Source of the DNA: Sphagnum compactum
Lineage: Eukaryota; Bryophyta; Sphagnopsida; Sphagnales
Direction: 5' to 3'
DNA: 64,000 nt
NCBI GenBank assembly: GCA_965153455.1
Contig: OZ234497.1
Span: 5,394,001-5,458,000 of the forward strand
Of the stretch, positions 36,181 through 48,510 are shown piece after piece; the first letter of the stretch is position 1, and the number at the start of each line of letters is the position of its first letter. The notes under the pieces are model-generated. The model was not told the origin of the DNA and ran no database searches. It saw only the letters and a list, made by a program, of their open reading frames with translations. The position numbers and the translations under genes are program-made.

Positions 36181-37449
36181 GTTCACAAATTGTTATAAAT
36201 AATAAGGTATTATGATATATGGACATTAAAAATAAAGTAAGATATATAAAATATATTAGGTCTTCAAAATAATAGCCCCAAACAATCAGTCATTTTTCAC
36301 ATGTGATATTAATAAATTACCAAATAATGTATTATACCTATCACTAAGGTTTGGCACTAAATAATTATCCAAAGGGCAAGTTTTAAAAATTAAAAATCTT
36401 AGAATAACCCTATTGAAAATTTTAAGAATTGAACTCTATTAAACATCTTTAAAATGTGAAACATTTTCAATCAAGGGTATACCACTAGTGTTGTCCAATT
36501 ATATAGAAAAATTTGGATATACATTGAGATAATTGTCGAATATGTATAATGCATATATGAATTGTTGGGTTCATTTTGATATTTGGCTCTATACACAATT
36601 GTCAAATGGCTAACACAATATTTTCATTATGCATAACTTTATCTAGATTGACACATCAAAATAGAATAGATATATGTGGAAGTGGCATTTTGACAATTTG
36701 AATGTGCATTAGGTTTAGGGTTTAAGTTGTGTAAGGTGTAGGTGTTAGGAATCAGGGTTTTGCAAAAATGGGAATGCAATCAAATGTTGTGTTTTACTTT
36801 TTACAACAATTCATTTTTTTCTCTGAGTGCATAATGCGCACAAATACATGGATTTCAACTTGCTTTACTTTCTTTGAGTGCATATGAATACCACTTGGAG
36901 CTTGTTATTTTCATTGCTTTTATTTATTTGAGTGCACATGTGCACATTTTGTAATTTTGCAAGTTTATTTGCTAAAGAACTTGATGTTGTCGTTGTGTGT
37001 TGTGTGTGAGTTCAACATTGATGTTGTGCATGTTCATTACTTGACATCAACATTGTGCACAATTCACTGCTTTCTTTGAGTGCATCGGAATGTGTGCACA
37101 TTTTGTAACTTTGCTAATTTCTTTGTTGGCAAATTTGGCGTTGGCATTATGCATTGTGGGGGAGTTTGGTATCGACATTGTAAGCATGTTTAGTGAGTTT
37201 GGAGTTGAATGTGTGCTTCGACAAGTTTAGTGTTAATGTGAGTTTATTCGGTGAGTTCAGTGAATCAAAAGAGGTAAATTCTAAACTTTTAATTTTTTTT
37301 GGTGTTCGGGAGCTTGACTTTTGGTGCTTAGAGTCTTAATGTGTTTAATTTTTTTGTTTAGGTTTTTTTTTTTCAATGGTTGAAAAGCTTCAACAAGCCT
37401 ATTTTGGGAAAAATTAGAATTATTTTACTAACCTGTTTGGTTTAATTTT
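36181..37449. other. spacer between the two hAT relics
   Basis: AT-rich, with a telomere-like TTAGGTTTAGGGTTTA at 36710-36725 and repeated TTTGAGTGCAT motifs (36823, 36875, 36927, 37075). These motifs may be subterminal repeats of one of the hAT elements (inference). No gene. Confidence 0.4.
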
Positions 37450-40400
37450 ATGTCCTCAATGGTTGAAAAGCTTCAACAACCTTATTTTGTTGAAAGTGTG
37501 GGTTTAGTGTGTTTATTTTTTTGGTTTAGGTTTATATTTTCATTAATGGTTGAAGGGCTTTGGCAACCTTGTTTTGTTGAGAATATGGGTGGAGTTGATA
37601 AATTTTTTGCATCAATTACCCCTACTCATATTCGATCTTCATCACTTTTAGATGTTGTATGTGCGCATTTAGAATCTTGCAACACATTGTCAAATGCTGA
37701 TGTTTCACAACTTGTGGTTGTAAAAGCACAAGTTGTGGATTGAAGACCTCACAACTACAATCTATATGTTGGGGATTTTTTTCTAACAACATTTGATTGC
37801 CTACTTGTGGATTTGGTGAATCCACAAATGTTGCAATGCATAATATGTAGATTTGAAAAAACATCTAGTGATGTTTTGATTCACAGGTATACTATGTGGA
37901 AAGGTTTAATTAACTACAACAAAGTCAATGGGATAACTCCCATGACTTAAGTGCAAATTGCACATCCAAACTTGTTTGCTTTAAGGAAATAATAACTTAG
38001 TGAAGTGGCAAAACCTATTGCTCTTAATGTTTGGTAATCAAAAACGAAAAGGATAGATCATTTTAGTTATGCAATTATTGCATTTATTGGTGCCACAAGC
38101 CCATACAAAAAAAGATGAATAAAAATAGTAGTTTTTAGAGGATTTCGTGTTTTATATTTGTAAGGGTTATAGGCCTTTGTTTAATTGTGAAAACATTTCA
38201 CTTCAAAGGTTAGCTTTACGTTAATGCCCCTATGTTCAATTTCCACTTCGATTTTCTTTTGTGGAAAAAATGTTGCCTACCATTGTTAAGAAGCCCATGG
38301 ACTAACATGTTTTCCTAAGTCTTGCATCTATAGTAATAATGTTTACTAGTTTCAATTTATGGATGTCCTGTGGCAGTGCAAATACTTTTGCTTTGGGTTA
38401 TTTATTTTCTAAATGACCCTTGAATCCCCATGCATATCACTATGGGATTGTTTTAAATGAATGAAACAACCGGGTAGGGTTGTTAAAATTGACATGACGT
38501 GGCCATTTTGTGTCGGATGTCATGTCGATGTCTATCCTAATGTATCGGTCGCATTTGTTAAGATTGACGCACGAATTTTTTTCATTACACTCAAGTTGCC
38601 CCTTTTATGCGTGGCAACTAAAAAAGGATTTAATCGCCACACAATTGGTGACTAAATTTTTAGTTTCATGACACTAAATTGGGTGATTGAAAAGTTGTGT
38701 CCTTGGTTGAGTCCATGGCTACATAACTTCGATATTTGTTCGAAAAATTTGGTTTTTTACATTGGGTGATTGCTTTTGTAAAAGTTGAGGGCAGTAATTT
38801 GGTAGTTATAGCAATAGCTTTACAATCTATCATTGATTGTGTACCTTTGAAGATTTTTAGGATTTATGAAGGCACATGTTTTGGGCATGTGATGTCTAAG
38901 GCTTTTTAGTATGTTCCAAATGACGACACATTTTTTGTTTAACTAGAACATGTGAATGTGAAAGATGTTTAGGCTAGTTTATAAAAAACCATTACTTGGA
39001 CCAAAAAGTTCGAAAAAAAGAGGTAGGAATGCGAATGAACTTATGGTGAAAATGGGATGTGACATTGAAAATTAAAAATTCCTATGAATATCGAATTCAC
39101 TAGGAAGGTCATTATGTTTGAAAAGATTCTTGAGTTTTAAATGCCCTTATTCTTTGTTAAATGGTAAGCAAAAATCTATGGCTTTACAACATATATAAAG
39201 TACCTAAAGCCCAAGTGTGGGCTATTGCTGAAGTAATAACATCTACCTTGAAACCTGTTGTTTTAACATATATGTTGAATCAATTAGAGGGCCATTGGTT
39301 GTTGTCAGACACCTTGACAACAACTATCACATTAATTATGAACATGGAAACTAAATTGTAGTTTTTTAGTTCGTTTAAATTTTTTGACCCTTTTGAGACT
39401 AAAACCTTGCTTTTACAGAGAGATATGTGACTTGAAGTTATAAAGGTGATCAATTTTTTTTTTGATTTCTTGAGGTTTTCTAATGCATGTTAGGTTCACA
39501 ACATCATGGCTATCATGTTGGATCCATGCTTCAAGGCTTTGCCCATTGTGGAAAGTTTGGTGGGACATGAGAATGTAATCCGATTGACTTTGAACATGAT
39601 GCCAAGGTTGTGATTCCTCTTCTAATAATGTGTTTTTTGAACAACTAAAACCTAGTACCATTGCATCCACTACATCACAAACTTAACATTTCACAACTTA
39701 ATAATGAAAATCATGCAAATTCATTCATTCATAATCTGTACGTTTCATGCATCAACATCATGCATTGGAAACACATTTGACATATGGATTTATATGATGA
39801 TGCGAAATTTATGTGACATTTGTTTATTCATAGGTTAATACTTCATTCGTCAACACATTTACCCATGTGTCAAACGTGTTTTCAAAGCATGATATTCATG
39901 TGTAGAATGTACGAACCTATGAGCAAACGAACTTCTTCACATGATTTTTATTATTAATTTGTCGCATGTTAAAATTGTGATGTACAACAACTGATGATGC
40001 AAGATTAAAACTTGAAGAAAATATGTTTGGAATGGGGGCTTCAATTGAAGAATTTTTTTGAACATTAGTCATTGGAAAATTGTTCTATTCAAAAGGTTGT
40101 CTACTTCTTCATCCATTAACTTGGTGGCATATGCATGAAGGCCAATTTTCGAATTTGGATTTTCTTGTCAAAAAGAAAATTTCTTGGAATCTCGGGTTCA
40201 CAAATAGAAATTTAACAAGTTTTTAATCATTGCTAGGGTGTTGATATCTTTAAAGTGTTGCTACTTGCAAATGGACAACATGGACTAGATTATTACTCTC
40301 ATGAAGAATTGGCTTGGTGATCCACATACCAATTGTAAGCCAAATTTAAACCTCAAACAATATTTGAACACAAAGGAACTTTTGGAATAAGATAATTACA

Positions 40401-40452
40401 ATTTGATTAAAGAACATGATTTTTTTGAAGAATTTCAAATTGGTGGTGACTA
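37450..40452 (+). pseudogene. hAT-like transposase relic 2, nearly full length
   Basis: Across about 3 kb the three plus frames carry pieces in the right order: MGGVDKFFASITPTH (37590), a possible BED-type finger with C-IIC and H (37830-37890), VNGITPMT-VQIAHPNLFALRK (37924-37990), RIDHFSYAIIAFIGAT (38050-38100), SFNLWMSCGSANTFALGYL (38350-38410), EHVNVKDV and KTITWTKKFEKKR (38946-39022), and QVWAIAEVITS with LEGHWLLSDTLT (39208-39330). The LDPCFKALPIVE transposase motif follows (39519-39555). The dimerisation region is HPLTWWHMHEGQFSNLDFL (40110-40170), LKCCYLQMDNMD and NWLGDP (40250-40325), ending KEHDFFEEF at 40440. Many stops and at least three frameshifts make it a dead copy. Its C-terminal motif differs from relic 1, so it is a separate lineage. 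Confidence 0.75.
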
Positions 40453-42299
40453 ACTTTGTGGGTTGGGGTGGGTTTGTGTAGGGTGTGGTTGGGTCAAGGA
40501 ACTTGTGTTGCAATTGGGCAAAGTTTTTCATAAAATTACAATTCGATTCCACCACAAATTTTGGTTTGATTCTAGGAGTCCAGATTCTTTGTTCTTTGTT
40601 CAATTTTCTTTTGTAGGCAATACAATCAGAAAATTGATATGCATAACCTTTGTGCATATTTGTCATTTTCTGAAAATTGAAAATTGGGATATTCATAATC
40701 GACAATTTTTTTTTAAAAAAAAATGTAATTGGATGGTGTAGTACATTTAAATTTTTTTTGGAATACATATCTTTTTTCTTTAAAAAAATGGAAATATCCT
40801 TTATTGTTATCCACAAGATAGGCTTAAATTGTTATGATTGGACAACACTAGTTACCACCATGCATTCAAAATGTAAGTATCCTTAAGATTATGTGTCATT
40901 TGAACTTCATTTTAGAAATATTTAGAAATCAAAACCTTTGTACAAGTTGTTATATTTCAATTAGCCAAGTCCAAAACTCTCCTTCAAATTGAACAATTTC
41001 ATTATATTAACCCATAAAATCAAATATGGGCAATTCAAATGTCTCACATTGAATGATTGAAACCCACCTTACAATGTCACCTTCAATGACTAAATGCCCA
41101 TCATAGTGTGCAATTCCTTCAAGTCACTAAATGGCATGTGTTCGGCAAAACCAGACATTGAGAATTAACCATTTTTTGCTCAAAGCTAACATAAACCTTA
41201 CTTTTGCATATTCAAGTTGTGCCATGTACAATTTCTCTTGCATTGGATAATATTATTACCTATTGTAATACCTAATTGAATTCAATGGATTCAGTGCCAA
41301 ACTAATTAATTATTAAAATGCATTTTGACATATCATGTAATGTTTTCCAATATTTTTGGCTTACATTATAAAGTTTTCTTAATAATATTTTCAACATGAA
41401 TGAAGAAATCAATCTTTTTCATCCATTTCAATATACGACAACTATTCATTCCATTTAAAAAGTCTTGTTTGTCGCCTTTTAGTTCACCTTGTAGCTTTAG
41501 AAGGTATAAGCAAGTTGTTGGAAGATTCATGAAAAATTTGTGACTTATTGATAATACTAAGTTGGGAGCTTTTCAAGTGGTGATTTTCAGTGCAATGTGT
41601 TTTTTGAAAAGAACAAGTTTTAGACTTTTGATTTGTAGATTCAAATGATATTTACCATTCATTTGCACCTAGACTAGCTCATTATCCACAAAAGCACAAG
41701 GCTATATTATTTATTATTGGTCAAAACCCTTGCACCTAGAGTATCCCATTATCTAGCAACGTTTAAAGCCGTGTTATGGAGCAAGCGAAAGAGTACATAC
41801 CATTATCCACCAAAGCTCAAGGCCATATTATGGATCAAGCAAAGTGCATGCAACGACAATGATGATGATGCAAAAGAAAAAGACAAAAGAATGAATAACA
41901 TGCTAGTAAGTATAGTTTAATATAACCCTTTAGATTTCCAAAACACAAGGCAATTCAATCAAAAAAAATTTCAAAATTTTAACACTTTGGGGATTGAATT
42001 TTTCAAAAGATTGACGATTTGGAAGATATTATATTAAATTGTTGCCAAACCCAATAGGACTACACGATATTATGTTTGAGAGGAATGAAACTAAAACATA
42101 AAACCATGCACTATTACAAAATGTGGGTGCAGTTCACTAATCCTTGTGAAGTGGACGAATGAATTCAATGCATCCTCACGCACTCAGTCCCATTCAATGT
42201 GATCGGTGAATTCACTCAAAATCCAATGAAATCAATTGACGTATAGGGATGCATTTTGTTGTTGCAGTGATGTGTGATAACATTGAAATGCAAAACAAC
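40453..42299. other. AT-rich DNA right of hAT relic 2
   Basis: No conserved frame. The 156-codon minus frame 40346-40816 runs antisense through the relic's C-terminus and is not a gene. Holds a three-unit tandem repeat at 41667-41852. Confidence 0.45.
41667..41852 (+). repeat. three-unit tandem repeat, ~62 bp
   Basis: Units start near 41667, 41734 and 41797. Shared blocks are CACCTAGA, CCATTATC-AC-AAAGC, AAGGC-ATATTAT and GG-TCAAGC. Diverged by about a quarter between units. Confidence 0.55.
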
Positions 42300-42868
42300 A
42301 TGTACTAGGTCACTTTCATTGTTTTCAAACTCGACATAATTGGTCTTTCATGTCTTTAACACCTTTCATTATTATTGTCTTTGTATTTGAAGGTGAACAT
42401 AGAACTGAATCTATACTCAATATACATGGTTTACCTACAAGAAGGAATTGGCTGTACTGGGTTAAAAAAAAAGGTATCTTTATCTCCAGAATGCTTTTAC
42501 TGGACACAGATTTGGCTGGAACAAGTTCTTTGAGTAAGAGAGGGAGAGTTACTCACTTCTTCTTGGGGTGCAATGGGCACAATACTTTTGAGGCAGGCTT
42601 CGTTTTCAGGACCGCCCTCATCTGCATAGGATCATGAGGATGTCAAAAATTGTTCATTCTCTTACTAAAACTGAGATGAAATGGTGTAAAATATGTTTGA
42701 AACTTCTTTTTGGCCTTTGTCTGTCAAGCAAGTGGATGTTAGGACTGCCAAAACTTTAAATGGGTTATTGCTACTGTAGTTAGCTACATCTGGAATGGTT
42801 TACAGGTATGGCGTACTTAGGCTGTGGGCAGGAGAAGAAGAATACGACACTAGGTTGCCATTTACGTT
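42300..42868 (-). other. 3' flank of the GDPD gene
   Basis: Moderately GC DNA downstream of the GDPD stop, unlike the AT-rich DNA beyond 42300, so probably 3' UTR. A clear AATAAA on the minus strand was not found. The 95-codon plus-strand frame (42350-42637) overlaps it and has no recognisable content. Confidence 0.3.
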
Positions 42869-45800
42869 TCAGAACACCGGTAGGATGGCAGTGCGACTTG
42901 ATGTTGTGGAGTAAGATGAAGAGATTGACGGGTGCTGGTCCTCCAGTTGATGCTCCAACTTCACTATTTCCAGCACATGATCTACAATTACCCCATCTAC
43001 ACCAGCATCCTTCTGCTTGCGCACAGCTTCCTCAACATTACTGATGCACACAACCCCATCATACACTTAGTTCACATTCATGCTAACCACCTCTGTAGTG
43101 AGTCATATTCCACCGTTTTTCCTGAACATTAACAGTACATACTATTTGACCCATAACATTCCCCACAGGTCATAAATTGTCTTCCTGTTCCCATGGTTGC
43201 ACACCATCTTTCCTTTCATTCTTTTCTGAAGTGGTCCAACCATCTCCTATAGGAGATTGAATGCTGACAATACCTGTAAATGACTTGTATATTATCTGCC
43301 ATATGATGCAAATACAAAGATTTACAAGACCTTTGCCAAATGATATGTGATATAAATTACTCACTTGAATTCACCATATGTGAAGACCCAGAGATTTGCG
43401 GCTTTGATCAGGGAAATAAGGTTGGGTTCATGCAGAACTGCTTGCACTTCTGTCACTATGCCCTGCAATTGACCTGCCAAATACCCACATACATTGTATG
43501 TGAACCATTTTCTCCATTCATCTCCCAACCCCTAAACACACATGACAATCTTTCAGGGAAATCCAAAATAGCTTTGGGCTTTGAAGGCTCAAGTGCTTTG
43601 GCCCCACCAACCATTCTCCATTAATAGCAAATCCATTGAATCCATGGTTTCCTGGTTTCACATAAAGAGGAACAGCATGAAGAAGAGCCCCAGTATACCT
43701 TGTTGACAAACTGCAATTGCGGCTTGAATTGAGTTTCTTCTTTGATCATTATATATGCGACCACCTCCATCAGTCAAGAAGAACACCTACACACCACACA
43801 TGGTCTGATGAATCTGATTATCCCAATTGGATTATAGAGCTGATGACCTAACATGTGTAGCAAAAAATATTCAGTCCTACGTGGTGATCTTTGTGTGCAG
43901 GTACTTTTTCTTTACCGGATATGTAGACTGCAAACTCCCCAAAAGATGGACTGCATCAGGATGAAAGCTGGAAAAGTAAATCCTTCTTCCATTTGAATGC
44001 TGCCTGACGCTCTGTATATCAACCACAAAACGAATGATTTACCTCCAGTGCATATATAAAGCTCTTGAGTCCTACACAAGTTATGGTCTGGTGAAACTTT
44101 TTGATCCAAACAGTCCATTCATATTGACCCATTTTGAATGCCTCTGGCCTTCAACAATTGATTTCTCATGAAAGACTATTCCCATCTGCAAAGTATCAAA
44201 GTTACACATCAAATAGCTGTGGTAGTTGCAAAGTTAGCAGAAGATACTTACTTCTACAATGGGATAAATCACACGCTGCAACTCGACATCCGAAGTTTCA
44301 TCAATGTCATCAAACTTCACTTCAATGTTGAAGCCAACAGAGGGATCCACCTGCTTAAATGCCTCCTCGAGTGTGCAAAGAGGATCTTCCATAGTTGCAG
44401 TCCATCGATTCAATGTCCCATCCCTGGCCTTTCTGTAAAGGCTTCTCCCTTCCTGTGAACACATGCCAGCAACACATTTTCAACATCTATGTACTACTGT
44501 GTCCACAAATGCCTTCATTTCCTAATTTTAACATTGTTGCACATTGAAGCTTAAAAAAAGAAGACATAGGAAACACAGAAAATCACTTCATGATCATCTG
44601 GTGACACTTGTTTCCGACAAGTCTTTGTGAATCAGCGCCAAGGCTTCTCAAACATAATTCTAATTGGTGGCTTTAAATTTCTCACGACTCCTGCCAGCAT
44701 TCTTCAGAGACTTGACAAGAAAAAAAAACCATCTCAATACCTTGGCAAAATTCTTTTGAGGTCCGATGCCAAGAAATTCTTCCAATGTAATATCCCCAAT
44801 TTTCCTTGGAACCTGTACAACAACACCATAGCGTCCAAGTAATCAGTACAAATTGATGCAAGGATTTGGTTCCACCAATTTCTCCTATAGTTTGTAGTCT
44901 CCACAATTTCATGGTGCATAAGTTACAAGATCCAGTGTGACCCAATCCTGCAATAAGTCTAAACAACTTCCAGATACGGGTGTTGGCTATAATGTTCAAA
45001 ATCACTATAAGCAGAGAGTCCTGAGACAATACCTTATCTTCTATGATGATATAATCATCATGAAAAATGATAGCATGCCTGTCCTTGGTCACCTGTACAA
45101 AAACCAAGCCAATTTTTAGCATCACTGTGGACACACAAAATCCCAAAATTTCTCTCCTATAGAAGAGCCCATCATTTCAGATGCAGATCACTGATTGCAA
45201 AAGAGAACTTTTCCCTTGAATGTTAGAAATGTGAGGGACTTGAGAAACACAAAGTGCAATGGAATACTATACATGCTGGGAGTTGTTTTTTGGGGGTTCA
45301 CCTGGACATCAAATTCAACATAATCAGCACCATTCCTTGCAGCTTGATTGAAAGAAGCAATGGTGTTTTCTCGAATGGAGGGCCGAGAATCAATTGCCTC
45401 TCCCTGACTCAGTGTCTTGTTTTTCCCACAGCCACGATGTCCAACAACCACCAGTTTTGGATTGTGTACTCCTGCTCTCAACCCTGGATCATCAGCTCAG
45501 AGAACCCAAATGAGACTTTCATTGAAAATCTGTCCTGTCTTAACATAGGAAAATACTGCGTATAAGATTCTTTGGATCTGCTGGCGGGAACTGTACAAAT
45601 GGCAAATAGAGATAGATTCAAACAGATAGAAGAAGACTGGCTGCCAGTCTTGACAGTCCAATTTCCTGCACACAAGGAGGGTTCCTTCTTCTTCCTGGAT
45701 CTGACAAGCAAATGGAGAATTTTACACAAAACTACTCCTTACCTTTGAGGTGATATTCATAGCCACCGCGTCCAGCAACACTGTCATCCGACGAGCCTGA

Positions 45801-46944
45801 GGTTTGTGGGGCTGCTGCTGCTGTTCCAGAATCAGGAACCAGCAGCACTTGAGGCAGTGTTCTGGGCTCCGTTGAAACTGCACCACAAAAGAAAGAAAGA
45901 TGTCAGTACATACCCGTGCAAGCACACTCCCCCAAAAAACTGCTTCAGAACACAAGTACATGCATACTGAGATCACCAGAAATCCAAAAACGCTGATCAC
46001 GGAAACGCTGTACTCTGGAATGTGCTTGCGTGCACGTGTGGAATGGATGCCTTGTCTCTAACTCATCGATCTCTGATTCTTTCTTTCTCGGAGGAAGAAA
46101 AAAAGGCTCTGGTTCTTTTGTTTCTCGGAGGAGGAGAAATAAAGGAAACAGAGCGTGCAGCATTGGATATACTACCTGTCGCGTGTGGTAAAACAAATCA
46201 AAGATCCGCTTACAAGAAAGCGTCACAAGTCTTTCTTCTTCCGTTGTCAATCTGGCGTCGACAGCAAGAATTGCATGCACTGTAGGGCCGGGTCCAAACA
46301 CAAATCTGCCACCCGGCGCAATGGATGATGCTTCGACCTCTTCATCTCTAGACGAGTCATAGAGATTCCTTGCCCAGCACATTGTAAGCTTGTACACCGG
46401 GATGATCAAAGAACCTGACCTTTCTAGTGAATTCTCTTGCTTCCAGTCACTCTCTCTCTAGTCCAGATAGAGGCAGTCTCTCAAACACAAACTAGTGAAC
46501 GATCCGTGAAACAATCAGGCAGGAGGAGATTCGTTCAAAATTGTTCCTGATTTTCTCTACTATGCCTGCGCTGCGCTGGGAAAGAACAAGCGGTATTGAT
46601 GCGCAGACGGATCGACAAACAAACAAAAAAGTTGCGCGGAAACTGTTTTCAATAGAGTGGTAGTAATAGTAGTAGAGAGCTTCTTCCTTACCAGATTCAA
46701 AAGAAGGTGACATTCCCGGTCTCGTCTCGATCGAGAAACCTGGATCTGCTTTGACTGACGCCGGCGGCGGAACAGTTCTCCTCTCGCTACTACTACACGA
46801 AGCTCTTACGCCAAAGTTGTTCCTAGTGCTCAGGATCGCTTTCTCAGCGCACACTGAACGCGACGAACCAAATCGATCTTCCAACGAAGAAAAAGAAGAA
46901 ATACTCGTCGGAAACGAGAGTAATTCTGGCGCCACGAACTGCAT
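42869..46944 (-). CDS. GDPD: Glycerophosphodiester phosphodiesterase, plastid GDPD1-3 type
   Basis: Eleven-exon minus-strand gene: 46944-46692, 46414-46214, 45877-45743, 45483-45302, 45092-45033, 44812-44741, 44452-44252, 44011-43916, 43786-43699, 43473-43365 and 43040-42869. The sum is 1569 bp (522 codons plus stop) with consistent phases. The enzyme cleaves glycerophosphodiesters to glycerol-3-phosphate and an alcohol. Catalytic signatures are VVVGHRG (H212, R213), REN-T (235-237), EFD (E253, D255), FHDD (H268, D269), GFNIEVK (E345), [15 protein letters not shown] and DGVIVDHV. The exon-by-exon match is to Arabidopsis GDPD1-3, which act in phospholipid recycling under phosphate starvation. 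Residues 1-50 are Ser/Arg-rich with few acids and a VRA-SC site, as in a chloroplast transit peptide (inference). Residues about 85-196 match nothing I recognise. The family is usually about 360-390 residues, so this one is long. The start is the first ATG that gives the transit-like N-terminus; the frame is open further upstream. Confidence 0.9.
45743..46414 (-). other. GDPD exons 2-3: unrecognised N-terminal insert
   Basis: Exons 46414-46214 (201 bp) and 45877-45743 (135 bp) join in phase 1 to their neighbours. They encode about 111 residues between the transit peptide and the catalytic barrel. The segment has an acidic start ([10 protein letters not shown]), a hydrophobic piece ([12 protein letters not shown]), then a Ser/Ala/Gln-rich linker ([20 protein letters not shown]). 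I looked for a CBM20 starch-binding fold, which occurs in GPCPD1-type enzymes, and did not see its motifs. The splice choice at 46414 (GGTCAG acceptor) is the least certain in the gene. Confidence 0.6.
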
Positions 46945-47760
46945 AGGCAAAGAAAAACTTCCGATTCTTCCTCTACCTTCTCCTTCAACGACCGCAAGCA
47001 CACCACGCAAATTACGAACACAAGAAGAACACGAAAACATAGAGAAACAACTCCTACACAATAAAAGTTTCGCCGCAATTTTTTCTTTTCCTTCTGGAAA
47101 CCAAACACCGAAAGAAATAGACGAGAAGCAAAGCGCAAAACAACAATGAACAAAAACAACAAACAGGGATAAAAATAAAACTAAAAATAAAAGCAAGCAA
47201 GCAAGCGCGAGAGAAAGACGAATCCACTCGTGAATTAATAATAATGCAGCAAAATCCACTTCACTAATTGGATTGAAGAACGATCAAACAGACAGAAGGA
47301 AAAATCACAAACACACACGCAGCGCGCACACACATACACACACTAAGTACTTATTACAAGAAGAAGATCAATGACAATAATATAACACAATATTACTATT
47401 CGAAATGCGGTACGAGAGAGAGAGAGAAAAGGAAAAAAGAGAGAGAGAAGACTATGATTCATTCATTCAAGGAATGGTATCTGGGATAAAGCATCGGCAT
47501 ATTACCTCAACCGCTGCCTGCGTGCGTAGCATATCCGTAGCAGATTCCTTGACGAACAGAACACGAGGTTCGCTGCTGCGTGCTGTGGCCACCACACCTG
47601 GCTGGACCCGCGTTCTTCCTCTGTCTTTCCTTCTTTAACCTCCGGCGCTCAGTCTCAGTCTCCGTCCTCCACTCCGCGTCCGTGTCGTGGGCTCGTCGTA
47701 GCGACAAGCAGAAGAAGAGGAAGGGGAGGAGCTTCACGGGCTGGGCAACCCAAAAAAAAA
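46945..47760 (-). promoter_or_regulatory. 5' UTR/promoter region of the GDPD gene
   Basis: GC-richer flank upstream of the GDPD start, ending sharply at an A-run (47750). It contains a GAGA microsatellite (47411-47452, read as CT on the coding strand) and CA-rich stretches (47307-47342), typical of plant leaders. Minus-strand reading frames are open in parts (for example 46830-47162) but have no conserved features and are not called coding. No TATA position is convincing. Confidence 0.35.
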
Positions 47761-47784
47761 ATTATTATGTTTGAAAAGTAAATA

Positions 47785-48063
47785 AAAATCTCCGGTCAGG
47801 AACCTGCCCTTTAAAAGAAAACAAAAAATTTCCGTCAGGAAACTACCCACTAGAAAATTTCAATTTTTTTACAACGTTCATTTCCCGTCATGAAACTGCC
47901 CCACTAAAAAAAACTTTTTAAATTGAAAAGAAAAATTTCCGTCAAGAAATTTTTTAATTTCCACTATTTTTTTAATAAAAATTTAATTAAAAAGTTCCCT
48001 TCAGGAATGTGCCCAACTAAATAAACTTTATGAAAACAAAATTTTCAGTGAGGAATTTCTGCC
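47785..48063 (+). repeat. degenerate ~50-bp repeats upstream of the GDPD gene
   Basis: Six loosely matching units built on TTTCCGTCAGGAAACTGCCC plus ACTAAAAAAA. They start near 47789, 47829, 47883, 47936, 47995 and 48044. They lie directly beyond the GC-rich promoter of the GDPD gene. Confidence 0.55.
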
Positions 48064-48510
48064 TACTTTCTTTTGCACCGTAGATACGTCATGTACATAC
48101 GGTGGTGGTGCATGTTCGAAGGAAAACCCCCCAAAAAAAAAGAAAAAAAAGTTTGCCCATTGCGGGCGAGGGGTCTCTACAAGTTTTCCGTGTCGCAAAG
48201 CAAAGCATTTTTCATTTTTTGAAATGCCTCACGAGTTCTTCTGTTCTGTAATAATTGCATGCCCATCGGAAGCTTTTTTTTTCTTTTTTTTTTTTGTGTC
48301 CTTTTGTTTTGGGTCTTTCGGAAATGGCTAAGGGGACGTGCGGTTAAAGAGAAATCAAATATGCCGATAAGCTTGAGGGGGTGGAATAGATATCCATTCG
48401 GACATAGACCAGGCTGAGTATACGTGCATATGTGAAAAAAACTTGAACCGGCAAAATCCCAAGTACCCGATACTCTTACTCCCAGGTAAGTCGAAACATC
48501 CAAATATTAC
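48064..48510. other. spacer between degenerate repeats and T-rich element copy 2
   Basis: Moderate GC. The minus-strand 108-codon frame 48177-48503 has no recognisable content and a Lys-rich low-complexity end made by an A/T run. Nothing else seen. Confidence 0.4.

Noticed and set aside
40346-40816. 156-codon minus-strand frame.
   Set aside because: It runs antisense through the recognisable C-terminus of hAT relic 2 and is Lys/Phe-rich low complexity beyond it.
45478-45729. Open minus-strand frame between GDPD exons 3 and 4 that could be an extra exon.
   Set aside because: The open frame does not match the phase of either neighbour, the phase that fits has a stop, and exons 3 and 4 join perfectly without it.
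46492-47259. 255-codon minus frame starting well upstream of the chosen GDPD start.
   Set aside because: The upstream part is Leu/Phe-rich without plant GDPD similarity, and the part after 46692 follows a consensus donor. Only 46944-46692 is kept as coding.
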